Of a stretch of 64,000 nt of DNA, positions 25,044 to 33,946 are shown piece by piece; the stretch's first letter is position 1, and each line of letters starts with the position of its first letter. A program made the position numbers and the translations under genes. This DNA is from Psychrobacillus faecigallinarum. Lineage in GTDB: Bacteria; Bacillota; Bacilli; Bacillales_A; Planococcaceae. The notes under the pieces are model-generated. The model was not told the origin of the DNA, ran no database searches, and saw only the letters and a list, made by a program, of their open reading frames with translations. The stretch lies in contig NZ_JACSQO010000004.1 of NCBI RefSeq assembly GCF_014836595.1, positions 265,519-329,518 on the forward strand, written 5' to 3'.

Positions 25044-25766
25044 TTATTTACTATAAAAATGTAACCATGCCTCGTAAATACCACCCGCACAATTTTGCGT
25101 TGCCCGAAACAATTTCGGATGGTCTTTAATTGCCAAAAGCTCTGGTTGAGCATTTGCAACAATTACGGATGGATATCCTAGACTAAGCATTTCCTCATCA
25201 TTACCAGAATCACCAGCAATAAGAATCGATGCATTTGTATCTACATATTTTTCAATCACGTATGTCAAAGCAGATCCTTTTCCACTACTTTCAGGTAGAA
25301 TGTCAATGTCTCTACCTGAACTAAAGATAAACTTATGAGGAATCTTTGAAAGCACTAACTCTTGCTTTAGCTTTTCCACGCTCTCATTATCTTCTTTTAC
25401 TGTATAGGAAATTCTAGATTCATTGGGTAGTTTTTGAGGAAATATTGTTGGGTATTTAGAAACAATATTTTTAATGGCTTCTGGATCCCAATTAGATTTC
25501 ATTTTATGTTCCCATTCTAAATCAACATTAAGGTCTGTGCCTACATATATACCTGTTCCCACATCCGAGATTAAAATGCTTGGCATTGGAATTTTTGCTT
25601 CTCTAATTAAATCTAATGCGGAACCTTTATGTCTACCTGTGACATAAACCAAGGAAACCTTCTCATCAAGGCTTTCATAATATTTAAGTAATACTTTTAA
25701 ATCCTCTTCACTACCGACCAGCGTACCATCAAGATCGGTGGCTAGCATTTGCGTAATCATTTGCAT
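25044..25766 (-). CDS. Sucrose-phosphate phosphatase-like HAD hydrolase
   Basis: 240 residues. HAD type IIB layout: ATDLDGTLVG near residue 6, YVTGRH as motif II, Lys in SGKGSAL and GDSGNDEEML as motif IV, with the S6PP-type cap between. The start ATG at 25766 follows GAGGAT by seven bases and lies 38 bases inside the end of the glycosyltransferase gene. Together the two would make sucrose (or a related disaccharide) from a UDP-sugar and a sugar phosphate. Confidence 0.8.
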   Translation of the reverse strand: MQMITQMLATDLDGTLVGSEEDLKVLLKYYESLDEKVSLVYVTGRHKGSALDLIREAKIPMPSILISDVGTGIYVGTDLNVDLEWEHKMKSNWDPEAIKNIVSKYPTIFPQKLPNESRISYTVKEDNESVEKLKQELVLSKIPHKFIFSSGRDIDILPESSGKGSALTYVIEKYVDTNASILIAGDSGNDEEMLSLGYPSVIVANAQPELLAIKDHPKLFRATQNCAGGIYEAWLHFYSK

Positions 25767-26952
25767 GTAACAAATCCTCATATGTTTTATCTATTTCTTT
25801 AGCAATGCTTGACCAGTTAAATATACGACTTGCACGTTCTGCAGCTTCTTTACCTAGTCTTTTTGCTAAAAGATTGTTTTTTAATATTCTCTTCATTGCA
25901 TTAGCAAGTTGTGTAGAATCTTTTGGAGGTACTTGTAAACCTGTTTTACCGTGAGAAACAACATCTTTTAAGCCACCTACGCCTGAGGCAATAACTGGAG
26001 TCCCGCATGCCTGTGCTTCTGCAGCTACCATACCAAATGATTCGTAATAGGAAGGAACAATCACAGATGTAGCCTTAGAGAACAGCTCACTTAAGTTATG
26101 TTGAGATTGAGGACCTATAAATTCTATATATTCTTCAATTCCTTTTACTTTTTCTCTTAAACTTGGATCCGTTGGCAATAGTGTAATGGGATCTATTTCT
26201 TCTTTATCTCCACCTGCTAAAACGAGTTTAGCCTCTAATTCTGGACTTTCCTTTTTCATTTTATGAAATGCTTCTAATAGTGTACTAATTCCTTTAGTCT
26301 TTTCCAATCGTCCTGCATATACAAGTAAGGGCTTCATTCCTGCTTTTCGTTTAGAATGTGACTGGAACTCTTTTGCAACTCCAATCGAAATTACCTCAAC
26401 TTCGGGATTGTTGTCTGCAAAATCTAAAATTATTTGTTTTTCAACTTCAGTTGTTGCAATAACCTTGTCAGCAGAGTTTAATATATGCTTTTCTGCTTCT
26501 AGACGAATAGGCTCCTCAACGCCTGTTGCCTGTTTTTTGGCTATGCCGAGGGAATGTGATGTATGCACAAGCGGAATACCGAATTCTTCCTTTAAAACAA
26601 GTCCCAATAGACCAGACATCCAATAGTGTGAATGAATAACATCATATTTTTGAACAGATATTGTTTTTTTTATTTCTTCATAGAATGTTGGCAGAAGATC
26701 GTATATTTTAGTTTTAGGAATATAACCCTTATGCCCTGCAGCAAATCTTATTACTCTTGACATACTACCTAATTTTTCGATCTTTGGAGTATCTGGATTA
26801 CTCCAGTGTGTAACTACATCAACTGCAATTCCTCTCCGTCCGAGTGCAAGAGCAAGCTCTTTAACGTAGTTATTTTGTCCACCCGCCTGCTTACCACCTA
26901 ATGTTTCTAGAGGGTCACCATGTTCGGAGATAAATAAAATTCTTTTCCACAT
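25729..26952 (-). CDS. Sucrose-phosphate synthase-like GT4 glycosyltransferase
   Basis: 407 residues, GT-B fold. The N terminus SEHGDPLETLGGKQAGGQNNY is the signature of sucrose-phosphate, sucrose and mannosylfructose-phosphate synthases; the C-terminal domain has YAGRLEKTKG and the E-x7-E type motif in YYESFGMVAAEAQACG. ATG at 26952 follows AGGAGA by eight bases; the ATG three codons before overlaps that site. Substrate (glucosyl or mannosyl donor) cannot be told by eye. Confidence 0.8.
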   Translation of the reverse strand: MWKRILFISEHGDPLETLGGKQAGGQNNYVKELALALGRRGIAVDVVTHWSNPDTPKIEKLGSMSRVIRFAAGHKGYIPKTKIYDLLPTFYEEIKKTISVQKYDVIHSHYWMSGLLGLVLKEEFGIPLVHTSHSLGIAKKQATGVEEPIRLEAEKHILNSADKVIATTEVEKQIILDFADNNPEVEVISIGVAKEFQSHSKRKAGMKPLLVYAGRLEKTKGISTLLEAFHKMKKESPELEAKLVLAGGDKEEIDPITLLPTDPSLREKVKGIEEYIEFIGPQSQHNLSELFSKATSVIVPSYYESFGMVAAEAQACGTPVIASGVGGLKDVVSHGKTGLQVPPKDSTQLANAMKRILKNNLLAKRLGKEAAERASRIFNWSSIAKEIDKTYEDLLHANDYANASHRS

Positions 26953-27175
26953 AAACAGCATCTCCTATCTATCTTTTTCTTAACTAAGCTATTTATATTA
27001 ATACCCTTACTTTCAGACTATTAAACTATTTTTATAAAGTTTTATGTTATTTAATGCAATATTAAGATAATTAGAGACAGTCAAAGTATGTCTTGGTTTT
27101 ACAAATATCAACTTTCGAAACCTTAAGAAGATATAGAATACGGGATTGTCAGTAGAAACAAATAATTGACAAAAT

Positions 27176-27208
27176 AAAAACGCTCAAAGAATAAATCTTG
27201 AGCGTTTT
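27176..27208 (-). terminator. Terminator after the first YitT gene
   Basis: AAAACGCTCAAG and CTTGAGCGTTTT pair across a seven-base loop directly after the stop. The remaining 230 bases up to the glycosyltransferase start hold nothing recognisable. Confidence 0.75.
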
Positions 27209-27214
27209 AGAAAA

Positions 27215-28024
27215 CTAATTTTTGTTGAATGCACCCATTACTTCAATAGTTTCTGTAATATTTACGAATGCATTACTATCTACTTCTTTAATCATTTTTT
27301 TTACTTCTCCTAGTTCATATCTAGTGATAACTGTGAAGAGAACTTTTCTAGATTGTTTTGTGTAAGCCCCTTCTCCATCTAACACAGTTATACCTCGAAC
27401 TAGGTTTTGGAGTAATTTTTTTTGAACTTCTTCTCCCTTTTCTGTGATGATCATAAGTGTTATTTTTACATGCTTCGTATGAATCACATCTACAACTTTA
27501 CCAAATACATACAAAACCAATAATGTATACATCGTTTGTTCCCAACCGATAAAATAGCCGGAAGCCAACACAATTACACTATTCATAACGAGCATCATAG
27601 TTCCCAATGAAAAGTCTTTTTTCTTTGTTATTACAAGTCCAATAATATCTATACCACCAGTAGAACCATTAAATTTAATAATCATTCCCGTAGCAGCTCC
27701 GCCTATAACTGCACCAAACACAGAAGACAAAAGAATGTCCTCAGTCACTTGCACCACAGGAATATATTGCATAGCTAAACTGGTTAAAAAGACAGAGTAC
27801 ATACTATATGCAACAAATTTTTTCCCAATACTTACAAAGCCAAGGATAAAAACAGGTACGTTAAGGATAAAGATGATCCATCCAATGTTCCAGTTTGTAA
27901 GAATACCAATAATCATACCAATACCTGAAAAACCACCTAATATCACTTCATGAGGTACTAAAAAAAGATTTAATGCAACAGCCATAAATAAAGATCCTAA
28001 TGTTATTACAATAAAATTTTTCAT
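27215..28024 (-). CDS. YitT-family membrane protein
   Basis: 269 residues: five to six membrane segments in the first 170 residues, with the FNGSTGGIDIIG motif near 130, followed by a soluble C-terminal DUF2179 domain. This is the YitT/YpjC/YqfU/YxkD family of Bacilli, whose function is not settled. A second member lies at 35,106. AAGGAGC precedes ATG. Monocistronic. Confidence 0.9.
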   Translation of the reverse strand: MKNFIVITLGSLFMAVALNLFLVPHEVILGGFSGIGMIIGILTNWNIGWIIFILNVPVFILGFVSIGKKFVAYSMYSVFLTSLAMQYIPVVQVTEDILLSSVFGAVIGGAATGMIIKFNGSTGGIDIIGLVITKKKDFSLGTMMLVMNSVIVLASGYFIGWEQTMYTLLVLYVFGKVVDVIHTKHVKITLMIITEKGEEVQKKLLQNLVRGITVLDGEGAYTKQSRKVLFTVITRYELGEVKKMIKEVDSNAFVNITETIEVMGAFNKN

Positions 28025-28206
28025 TTCTTGCTCCTTAATTTTAATCGAACTTAACTATACAACAATTTTTATAGAAAAACTTATATTTTATAAAAAAATG
28101 TTGCTATTTCTTAAGGAGTCTTCATCAAAAGATGAAAAATTGTTATCAAATGAAATTGTTTTTAAATATTATAGCTATAATAATATTTTTCCAAATATAT
28201 CTTCAT

Positions 28207-28611
28207 TTAAATCCCTTGGTCATTCATCAGCACTACTCTCCAACCATCTGGATCTTCTATAGTAATGCCTTTCTCTTCCCAATAAGGATTTTCTGGTGGC
28301 ACTGAATTATAGCCCATTTTAAATAATTTATAGCATATATCATCAATTATTGTTTTATGAGGTATATAGAAGACAAGCAAATTGTCCTTTGTGGGTGCAG
28401 GACAAGGAGAGCCATCTACATGGGTTGTAAATTCCAAGTGATATGATTTGTCAGGTAAGCCAATCATCACACCATCATAACCCTCGTGCCCCTTAAAGCT
28501 TCCTACAACCTTCAATCCTAGTCCTTCAGTATAAAACTTTATATTCTTTTCCATCTTATCTGTTGGTCTCGCGATTCTAATTTGCATCAAGCCATCTGTC
28601 CATTTTTCCAT
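28207..28611 (-). CDS. VOC-family (glyoxalase-like) protein
   Basis: 134 residues with two beta-alpha-beta-beta-beta halves of the vicinal oxygen chelate fold. Candidate metal ligands are His in SYHLEFTTH and Glu in GITIEDPDGW. ATG at 28611 follows AAAAGGAG; the frame upstream to 28686 lacks a site. The family includes glyoxalases, dioxygenases and resistance proteins, and nothing here tells which. Confidence 0.8.
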   Translation of the reverse strand: MEKWTDGLMQIRIARPTDKMEKNIKFYTEGLGLKVVGSFKGHEGYDGVMIGLPDKSYHLEFTTHVDGSPCPAPTKDNLLVFYIPHKTIIDDICYKLFKMGYNSVPPENPYWEEKGITIEDPDGWRVVLMNDQGI

Positions 28612-28852
28612 ATATACAACTCCTTTTAGAAGAATATTAACATGAAGCAACTTATGATCTCTTCCCCCATAAGGAGGAACTTCCATTTAACTTAGCACTA
28701 AATTTTTCTATCTTTTCTTGTAAGCTATCTATCCTCGGTGATATGATGACACCATCTAATATTTTTCTTTTAAGTAAAAGAAGATTTTACAACGGAATTG
28801 TGGGTATCTATCCTCTGCTTCATACTTAACCTTTGAAAAGGACTGATGTAAA

Positions 28853-29548
28853 ATGAGACAAATTATCGCAATGGGTGGTGGTGGCTTCTCTATGGAACCT
28901 GAAAATCCACTTCTTGACCAATACATATTAAAACAAGTTAAAAAGGAACAACCAAAAGTTTGTTTTATCCCAACTGCTAGTGGTGATCAGGATAACTACG
29001 TCAAAAGATTTTATCATTCTTTTGAAAATTTTAACTGTAATGCATCCCATCTCAGTTTATTTGAACCAAATTTCAATAATTTAGAGGAGTATGTGATGAC
29101 ACAGGATATACTCTATATAGGCGGTGGAAATACAAGGAATATGCTCGTCCTTTGGAAGGAATGGGGTTTAGATTTAATACTTCGTAAAGCATATGAAAAC
29201 GGAATTATTCTAGCAGGGCTTAGTGCAGGTTCTATTTGTTGGTTTGAGGAAGGGTTAACCGATCCCTTAAACGCCCCCTTATATAAGCTAAACTGCCTCG
29301 GCTTTTTAAAAGGAAGCAATTGTCCACATTATGATGGAGAGGGTAAAAGAAAACCTGCTTATCACGAATTGATAGCTACGGGTGTTATGAAATCAGGATA
29401 TGCTGTAGAAGATGGCGTTGCTTTACATTTTATAGATGAAGTTTTAAAAGGGGCTGTGAGTTCTCAATTGAATGGCCATGCTTACAAAGTAGAAAAAGAA
29501 GATACTGAAGTTAATGAAAAAAATATATTGGTTACATATCTAGGCTAA
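28853..29548 (+). CDS. Peptidase E-like (S51) serine peptidase
   Basis: 231 residues. The nucleophile Ser lies in LAGLSAGSICWF, and GGGNTRNML precedes it, as in dipeptidase E and its homologues. The His in CPHYDGEGKR likely completes the catalytic set. Cytosolic, since no signal peptide is seen. Members split Asp-Xaa dipeptides, although many Bacillus homologues are untested. Confidence 0.85.
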   Translation: MRQIIAMGGGGFSMEPENPLLDQYILKQVKKEQPKVCFIPTASGDQDNYVKRFYHSFENFNCNASHLSLFEPNFNNLEEYVMTQDILYIGGGNTRNMLVLWKEWGLDLILRKAYENGIILAGLSAGSICWFEEGLTDPLNAPLYKLNCLGFLKGSNCPHYDGEGKRKPAYHELIATGVMKSGYAVEDGVALHFIDEVLKGAVSSQLNGHAYKVEKEDTEVNEKNILVTYLG

Positions 29549-29736
29549 CTTGTTTATAGAGCAATTAATATGTGCTTTCTTTCTTAGTTTTCAAGAAAAA
29601 AATAAAAAAATATTTTGATTTCCTCCGTGATTTGACAAATTTTTCATTTCTCTTGATTTATAATGAACAAGTTCCATCGTTATTTCAAGAAAACTATTCT
29701 TTCGAATGTAGCAAATCTATCAAATGGAGGATATGT

Positions 29737-29901
29737 ATGAAAAGGGAGTTGCGTCAAAAATCCTTATTGATTTTGATAAGTATTAAAAGAAAAGACATGT
29801 ATAAAAAAGCGAAAAACCTTGGTTTTACTCACCCAATTGTTGTCGCTTGCAGCCAAGAGCTAGATCAATTACTTAACAAATATCAAGATAAAGTGTCTTA
29901 A
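29737..29901 (+). CDS. Spo0E-like aspartyl-phosphate phosphatase
   Basis: 54 residues beginning MKREL, from ATG at 29737 with GGAGG close upstream. The C-terminal SQELDQLLNKYQ is the signature of the Spo0E family, and the preceding helix KRKDMYKKAKNLG fits its first helix. These small two-helix proteins remove phosphate from Spo0A and so hold back sporulation. A longer frame from 29572 has no ribosome site. It is followed by a strong hairpin. Confidence 0.8.
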   Translation: MKRELRQKSLLILISIKRKDMYKKAKNLGFTHPIVVACSQELDQLLNKYQDKVS

Positions 29902-29916
29902 ATGAATAGCATGAGA

Positions 29917-29963
29917 AATAAGACCGTTCTATTCTTCTAGAGGAATTAATCGGTCTTATTTTT
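29917..29963. terminator. Bidirectional terminator
   Basis: AATAAGACCG and CGGTCTTATT form a perfect stem with a 24-base loop and a T run. It lies between the convergent Spo0E-like and SDR genes. Confidence 0.75.
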
Positions 29964-29989
29964 TAGGTGGAACTAAATTTAAACTTAAC

Positions 29990-30742
29990 TTATTTCTTTG
30001 TAAAAAATCTTTTACCTAGCGTTTCCACTGTTTTAGGAAAAACAGCATAAAGCTTACTTGTTACGGTCATATATGAGGGAAGATCTACTTCTCTGACTGG
30101 TTTATAAATTGCTTTAATAATAGCATTGACCACTTTCTGTGGGGCTAGCAATTGCTTGCCCATCTTATCGCGATATCCGCCTGTTTGGTCTGCCCGCTCA
30201 AGAAAGGGAGTATCAATAGGACCTGGATTAATAGTTGTCACTTTAACGCCGTGCTCTCGAAGCTCCATGCGTGCTGCATTTGCAAATCCAATGATTGCAT
30301 GCTTACTGGCAGCATAAACAGATGCCTTCGGTGTAGCCACTTTCCCGGCTTGCGAGGCAATAAAAATGATATGTCCAGATTTCTTTTCTTTCATCTTATT
30401 CGCAAAATATTTTGCAAGCATGATTGGCGCCTTCACATTTACATCAAGCATTTGCTCTACCTCGACATCCTGTAAGTCGGTCAGATAAGCAAAGGTACCA
30501 ATACCTGCATTCAAAACTAACGTGTCTGGAGTTTCTATGTCTTTAAATAGGTTTTCAATTGAATACTGACTTGTTAAATCGGCCACTGTTGTATGTATCC
30601 CTACCTTAGATAATTGCTCCAAAGCCTGTTTATTTCTACCAGTAGCCCATACATCATGTCCTTCCTTATGTAATTGTTGCGCTAACATAAATCCTATTCC
30701 ACTAGTAGCACCGGTAATAAGAATCCTTTTAGGCTTGATCAT
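29990..30742 (-). CDS. Short-chain dehydrogenase/reductase
   Basis: 250 residues, classical SDR: TGATSGIG near residue 9, LNAGIG near 83, the YAASKHA catalytic Tyr and Lys near 150, and PGPIDTPF after it. The ATG at 30742 lies inside the end of the metallo-hydrolase gene, ten bases after GAGGGG; both are therefore cotranslated. Substrate unknown; DltE/YqjQ-like annotation is possible. Confidence 0.85.
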   Translation of the reverse strand: MIKPKRILITGATSGIGFMLAQQLHKEGHDVWATGRNKQALEQLSKVGIHTTVADLTSQYSIENLFKDIETPDTLVLNAGIGTFAYLTDLQDVEVEQMLDVNVKAPIMLAKYFANKMKEKKSGHIIFIASQAGKVATPKASVYAASKHAIIGFANAARMELREHGVKVTTINPGPIDTPFLERADQTGGYRDKMGKQLLAPQKVVNAIIKAIYKPVREVDLPSYMTVTSKLYAVFPKTVETLGKRFFTKK

Positions 30743-31673
30743 ACAATAAAATCCCCTCATCTGTTTGCTTTTCTAAAATAAGGCCTTCATCCAACAGATA
30801 GTCTATTTGACCAATTGTTTCTGAAAGTGTTAAACCAAGCTCTTTTTCATATACCTTTGGGAACAATTGCTGAGTAAGTTCGAAAATGGTCTTTTCCCCA
30901 TTACTCATCATTTCTAATACTTTTAATGCTCTCTCACGCTGCTTAATTAGTCGAGAAGATATTAACTCTGATACATCATATACTTCATTGCCATGGCCAC
31001 TAAAAACTTTATGAACTTCCAAAGCTTGAACTCTTTTTAAGGATTCATTGTATTGTAGCATCGATTTTGGACGAGGTGCATTTTTGTCTAATGGTGGCTC
31101 AATTAATGGGTTGGAAGAAATTTTATCAATAATTAGATCTCCCCCAATCAAAACACCAGTTTCTTCTTCCCATAAGGAAATATGGCTTTGCGCGTGCCCC
31201 AAAGTTTCTAATACCTGAAGCTTGGGATGGCCAGGTATCACATCTCCCTCGTTTAATATTGTATCTAAGGAACGATTGCCAATGTAATTCAAAGGCCTTT
31301 TCATTTTTTCAATCCACTTTAAGTAATGTTCAGGGACTCCTTCCTCCACTAAACATTTGTAATAGAACTCATCATGATAGGTTAGGAATGAATGATTTTT
31401 TTCTAGCCACACTTGGTTATATGCATGACCTAGTATTTGTGCATTTTTAAATGCATCAATGCAGCCAGAGTGATCGGGATGATGATGAGTAAGGATAACT
31501 TGCTCAATATCGCTCAACTGATATCCGGCTTCGCATATACCATTTTCAAGTGCAGAAAGAGCCTGTTCGGTTTTTGGACCTGCATCAACTAGAGTCAATA
31601 TATCTCCTTTTATAAGGTACGCATTTACGTCTCCCACAGCAAATGGTGTAGGTATAATTATCTTATGTATCAT
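30729..31673 (-). CDS. Metallo-beta-lactamase-fold hydrolase
   Basis: 314 residues. The zinc motif THHHPDHSG lies near residue 63, followed by a His in LGHAQSHISLW, GGDLI and SGHGNEV. A C-terminal winged-helix-like region follows, as in the YqjP/LACTB2-type members. Paired with an SDR gene (compare Bacillus yqjP-yqjQ). A FadR-like operator just upstream suggests control by acyl-CoA. Confidence 0.85.
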   Translation of the reverse strand: MIHKIIIPTPFAVGDVNAYLIKGDILTLVDAGPKTEQALSALENGICEAGYQLSDIEQVILTHHHPDHSGCIDAFKNAQILGHAYNQVWLEKNHSFLTYHDEFYYKCLVEEGVPEHYLKWIEKMKRPLNYIGNRSLDTILNEGDVIPGHPKLQVLETLGHAQSHISLWEEETGVLIGGDLIIDKISSNPLIEPPLDKNAPRPKSMLQYNESLKRVQALEVHKVFSGHGNEVYDVSELISSRLIKQRERALKVLEMMSNGEKTIFELTQQLFPKVYEKELGLTLSETIGQIDYLLDEGLILEKQTDEGILLYDQA

Positions 31674-31692
31674 TGTATTGCTCCCCTTTATC

Positions 31693-31710
31693 TGAATGAC
31701 TATTCATTTA
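31693..31710. promoter_or_regulatory. FadR-type operator
   Basis: TGAATGACTATTCATTTA agrees at 17 of 18 positions with the Bacillus subtilis FadR (YsiA) consensus TGAATGAMTANTCATTCA. It lies 20 bases upstream of the metallo-hydrolase start, where a repressor would block transcription. Confidence 0.7.
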
Positions 31711-31747
31711 TTTTACAGGTAAATGAGACTGGAGTCACTAAATTAGG

Positions 31748-31776
31748 TTGACTTATTTTGAAAAGACCCCTATAAT
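31748..31776 (+). promoter_or_regulatory. Sigma-A promoter of the T-box leader
   Basis: TTGACT at 31748-31753 and TATAAT at 31771-31776 are 17 bases apart. Transcription would start near 31,783. Confidence 0.8.
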
Positions 31777-31782
31777 TTCATT

Positions 31783-32030
31783 AATTCAGATAATTCAAGC
31801 TATGAAGAAGACTAGTACATATATGAAGGAGTTTAGAGAGTGAAATGCTTGCTGAAAATTTCACCTCCCTCTCTTATATCGAACCTACTTCTGAGCTACT
31901 ATGAAAACATAGTCGTGACCTTCGCGATAAGAAGGTTTAAGTTGTGCTGTATTTACAGCAAATTTAGGTGGTACCGCGGAAATCCTACGTTTTCGTCCTT
32001 ATTTCATATAGGGATGAGAGCGTTTTTTAT
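31783..32030 (+). promoter_or_regulatory. Proline-specific T-box riboswitch
   Basis: The T-box sequence AGGTGGTACCGCGGA is at 31966-31980. It is followed by a terminator (arms CGTTTTCGTCC and GGATGAGAGCG, with G-U pairs) and a T run near 32,022-32,028. Upstream, GAACCTAC at 31881-31888 fits the specifier loop, with CCT (proline) at 31884-31886. Uncharged tRNA-Pro would favour the antiterminator. The downstream genes include proC, which agrees. A plus-strand open frame through the leader is not a gene. Confidence 0.9.
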
Positions 32031-32057
32031 TTTCTACAAATTTAAGGAGGTGATCAG

Positions 32058-32966
32058 ATGGTAAAGCTGCAAAAAATAATAGATGCGCTTGATGAAGAGT
32101 TCCAGGTACAAAGCTATGGAACGGATCCTTCTTTTAGTAGATTTCTTCCACATTGCTATGATTCGATTGGATATGACTGGAAAAACAACTTCGAATATGA
32201 TTTCACCCAACTATTTAACGGCTGTATGTTAAGTGGTTCAGAAGAGGTACAAACGATTTTTTTAGCAGTTTTCCCTACTGAAATTGTTTTGGAAAGATTT
32301 ATTTCTGAAAGCCAAGAAGGTGACCTGTTATTTATGCACCACCCTTTACTCATGGAATGTGGCGACCCAAGAGGAAGTTGGGGAAGAGGCTTTCTACCAA
32401 TAAAAGAGAAATATTTATCTCAAATAAAAGTTAAGAACCTTTCAGTTTATACATGTCACAATCCCCTAGATTGCCACACTACGTTGGGAACAAATAGTGC
32501 AATCGCCAAAGCATTAAACTGTGAAATACAAAATCCTGTCAATTGGAGTAACAAATATTTATCCCTTGGAAACATAGAAACAATAAGTACTGACAGCCTA
32601 ATATCAAAATTAAAAACCCTTTTTGATATTCCCTACGTTGATTTTGAAGGGATTAATAAGGAGAAATTAAACAAAATAGCAATAGTGGCAGGATGTGGAG
32701 ATGTTATTGATTGGATGCAGGAAGCTGAAAAAAATGGTGTGCAGGCTTATATAACCGGAGAGGTTCATTGCCATATCGACAATGAGTATGGCCATCGAAA
32801 ATTTAAGAAAATGCAAGAATATATTGCCACTACATCAATGTCTTTAATAGGAGTTTCTCACGCGGCTTCTGAATATCTAGTCCATAAAACATTAGTAAAA
32901 GACTGGTTTGAGCAAAACTTCCATATTAAGACGATATTATTACCACAGGAAAAATGGTGGCTATAA
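32058..32966 (+). CDS. NIF3-family dinuclear metal-centre protein
   Basis: 302 residues. The NIF3 motifs are MHHPLL near residue 94, a Cys/His-rich VYTCHNPLD near 135 and ITGEVHCH and GVSHAASE in the C-terminal part, which supply metal ligands. This family (formerly called GTP cyclohydrolase 1 type 2) has no firmly known role. TAAGGAGGTGAT is a near-perfect ribosome site. It is the first gene after a proline T-box, followed by proC 23 bases later. Confidence 0.82.
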   Translation: MVKLQKIIDALDEEFQVQSYGTDPSFSRFLPHCYDSIGYDWKNNFEYDFTQLFNGCMLSGSEEVQTIFLAVFPTEIVLERFISESQEGDLLFMHHPLLMECGDPRGSWGRGFLPIKEKYLSQIKVKNLSVYTCHNPLDCHTTLGTNSAIAKALNCEIQNPVNWSNKYLSLGNIETISTDSLISKLKTLFDIPYVDFEGINKEKLNKIAIVAGCGDVIDWMQEAEKNGVQAYITGEVHCHIDNEYGHRKFKKMQEYIATTSMSLIGVSHAASEYLVHKTLVKDWFEQNFHIKTILLPQEKWWL

Positions 32967-32989
32967 ATTTACTGAAGGAGGAGAATAGG

Positions 32990-33802
32990 ATGACTAACAT
33001 CGTTTTTATTGGGGCCGGCTCTATGGCTGAAGCTATTATTAAAGGTTTATTGGAAGAGGAGAAAGTTTCTCCAAGCTCCATTTGTGTAATGAACAAATCA
33101 GATGAAAAGCAGCTACACTATTTAAATGCTAAATATAAAATCGAAATTATGTGTACAAAGAAACTAGCATTGCAGAAGGCTGATCTCGTATTTCTTGCTA
33201 TGAAGCCTAAGGATGCGATTCAAGCTTGCAAAGAAATCGCTTCATTTTTGAACAAGCAAGCAATTGTTGTATCAGTCATCGCTGGTGTTTCCATCAAAAC
33301 AATTGAATCGTATCTTGGAGATAGACCAATTGCACGTGTTATGCCGAATACTTCTGCTTCTGTTGGTTTAAGCGCTTCTGCCCTATGTTGGAATGAGAAA
33401 ATAAATAATGTAGCAAAAAAGGAAATTATTAATCTGTTAGAATCTATTGGAACTGTCAAGGTAGTCCAAGAGGTGGATATGCATGTGATTACGGCCCTTT
33501 CTGGAAGTGGACCTGCTTATCTATATTATTTTGCCGAACAATTTGAAGCAGCCGCCGTTCAACATGGATTAAGCCAGGAAGATGCTCGTCAATTATTTAT
33601 CCAAACAATGAAAGGTGCAGCATATATGCTCATGAAGGGCGAAGATGAGCCTGCTGAGCTTCGAAGAAAAGTAACGAGCCCAGGAGGAACTACAGAAGCA
33701 GGCATTGAACAACTAATGTTCCATAAGGTTGATGAAGCTATTTTTGCGTGCATTAGTGCTGCACAGCAAAAATCACGTACTCTTGGGGAACAATTTGAAT
33801 GA
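32990..33802 (+). CDS. proC: Pyrroline-5-carboxylate reductase
   Basis: 270 residues. N-terminal Rossmann motif GAGSMAEAI, then AMKPKD, VMPNTSASVG and the C-terminal signature ALSGSGPAY with TSPGGTTEAGI. It makes proline from P5C with NAD(P)H. ATG at 32990 follows GGAGGAG; the longer frame overlaps the upstream gene. Control by the proline T-box is expected. Confidence 0.93.
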   Translation: MTNIVFIGAGSMAEAIIKGLLEEEKVSPSSICVMNKSDEKQLHYLNAKYKIEIMCTKKLALQKADLVFLAMKPKDAIQACKEIASFLNKQAIVVSVIAGVSIKTIESYLGDRPIARVMPNTSASVGLSASALCWNEKINNVAKKEIINLLESIGTVKVVQEVDMHVITALSGSGPAYLYYFAEQFEAAAVQHGLSQEDARQLFIQTMKGAAYMLMKGEDEPAELRRKVTSPGGTTEAGIEQLMFHKVDEAIFACISAAQQKSRTLGEQFE

Positions 33803-33844
33803 ACCGTCAGCTATTAGAATATATGTAATTGAAAACAACTAGAC

Positions 33845-33889
33845 AGCTCTCTGTCCATCACCGCTTTAACAGGAAATGGGCAAAGAGCT
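33845..33889. terminator. Hairpin between proC and rnz
   Basis: AGCTCTCTGTCC pairs with GGGCAAAGAGCT, with a G-U pair and one mismatch, around a 21-base loop. No strong T run follows on the plus strand, so efficiency is uncertain. Confidence 0.5.
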
Positions 33890-33946
33890 GAAATTAGACA
33901 TTATACAGGTTTAAGTATGCGTAAGTCTGCTGATCCTTCTTTAATT

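Noticed and set aside
28664..28800. A roughly 40-codon minus-strand frame with coding-like residues (LDGVIISPRIDSLQEKIEK)
   Set aside because: No start with a ribosome site and no recognisable family; it could be a gene relic but cannot be supported.
31840..32064. A 74-codon plus-strand open frame
   Set aside because: It lies within the proline T-box leader, including its terminator, and has no ribosome site.
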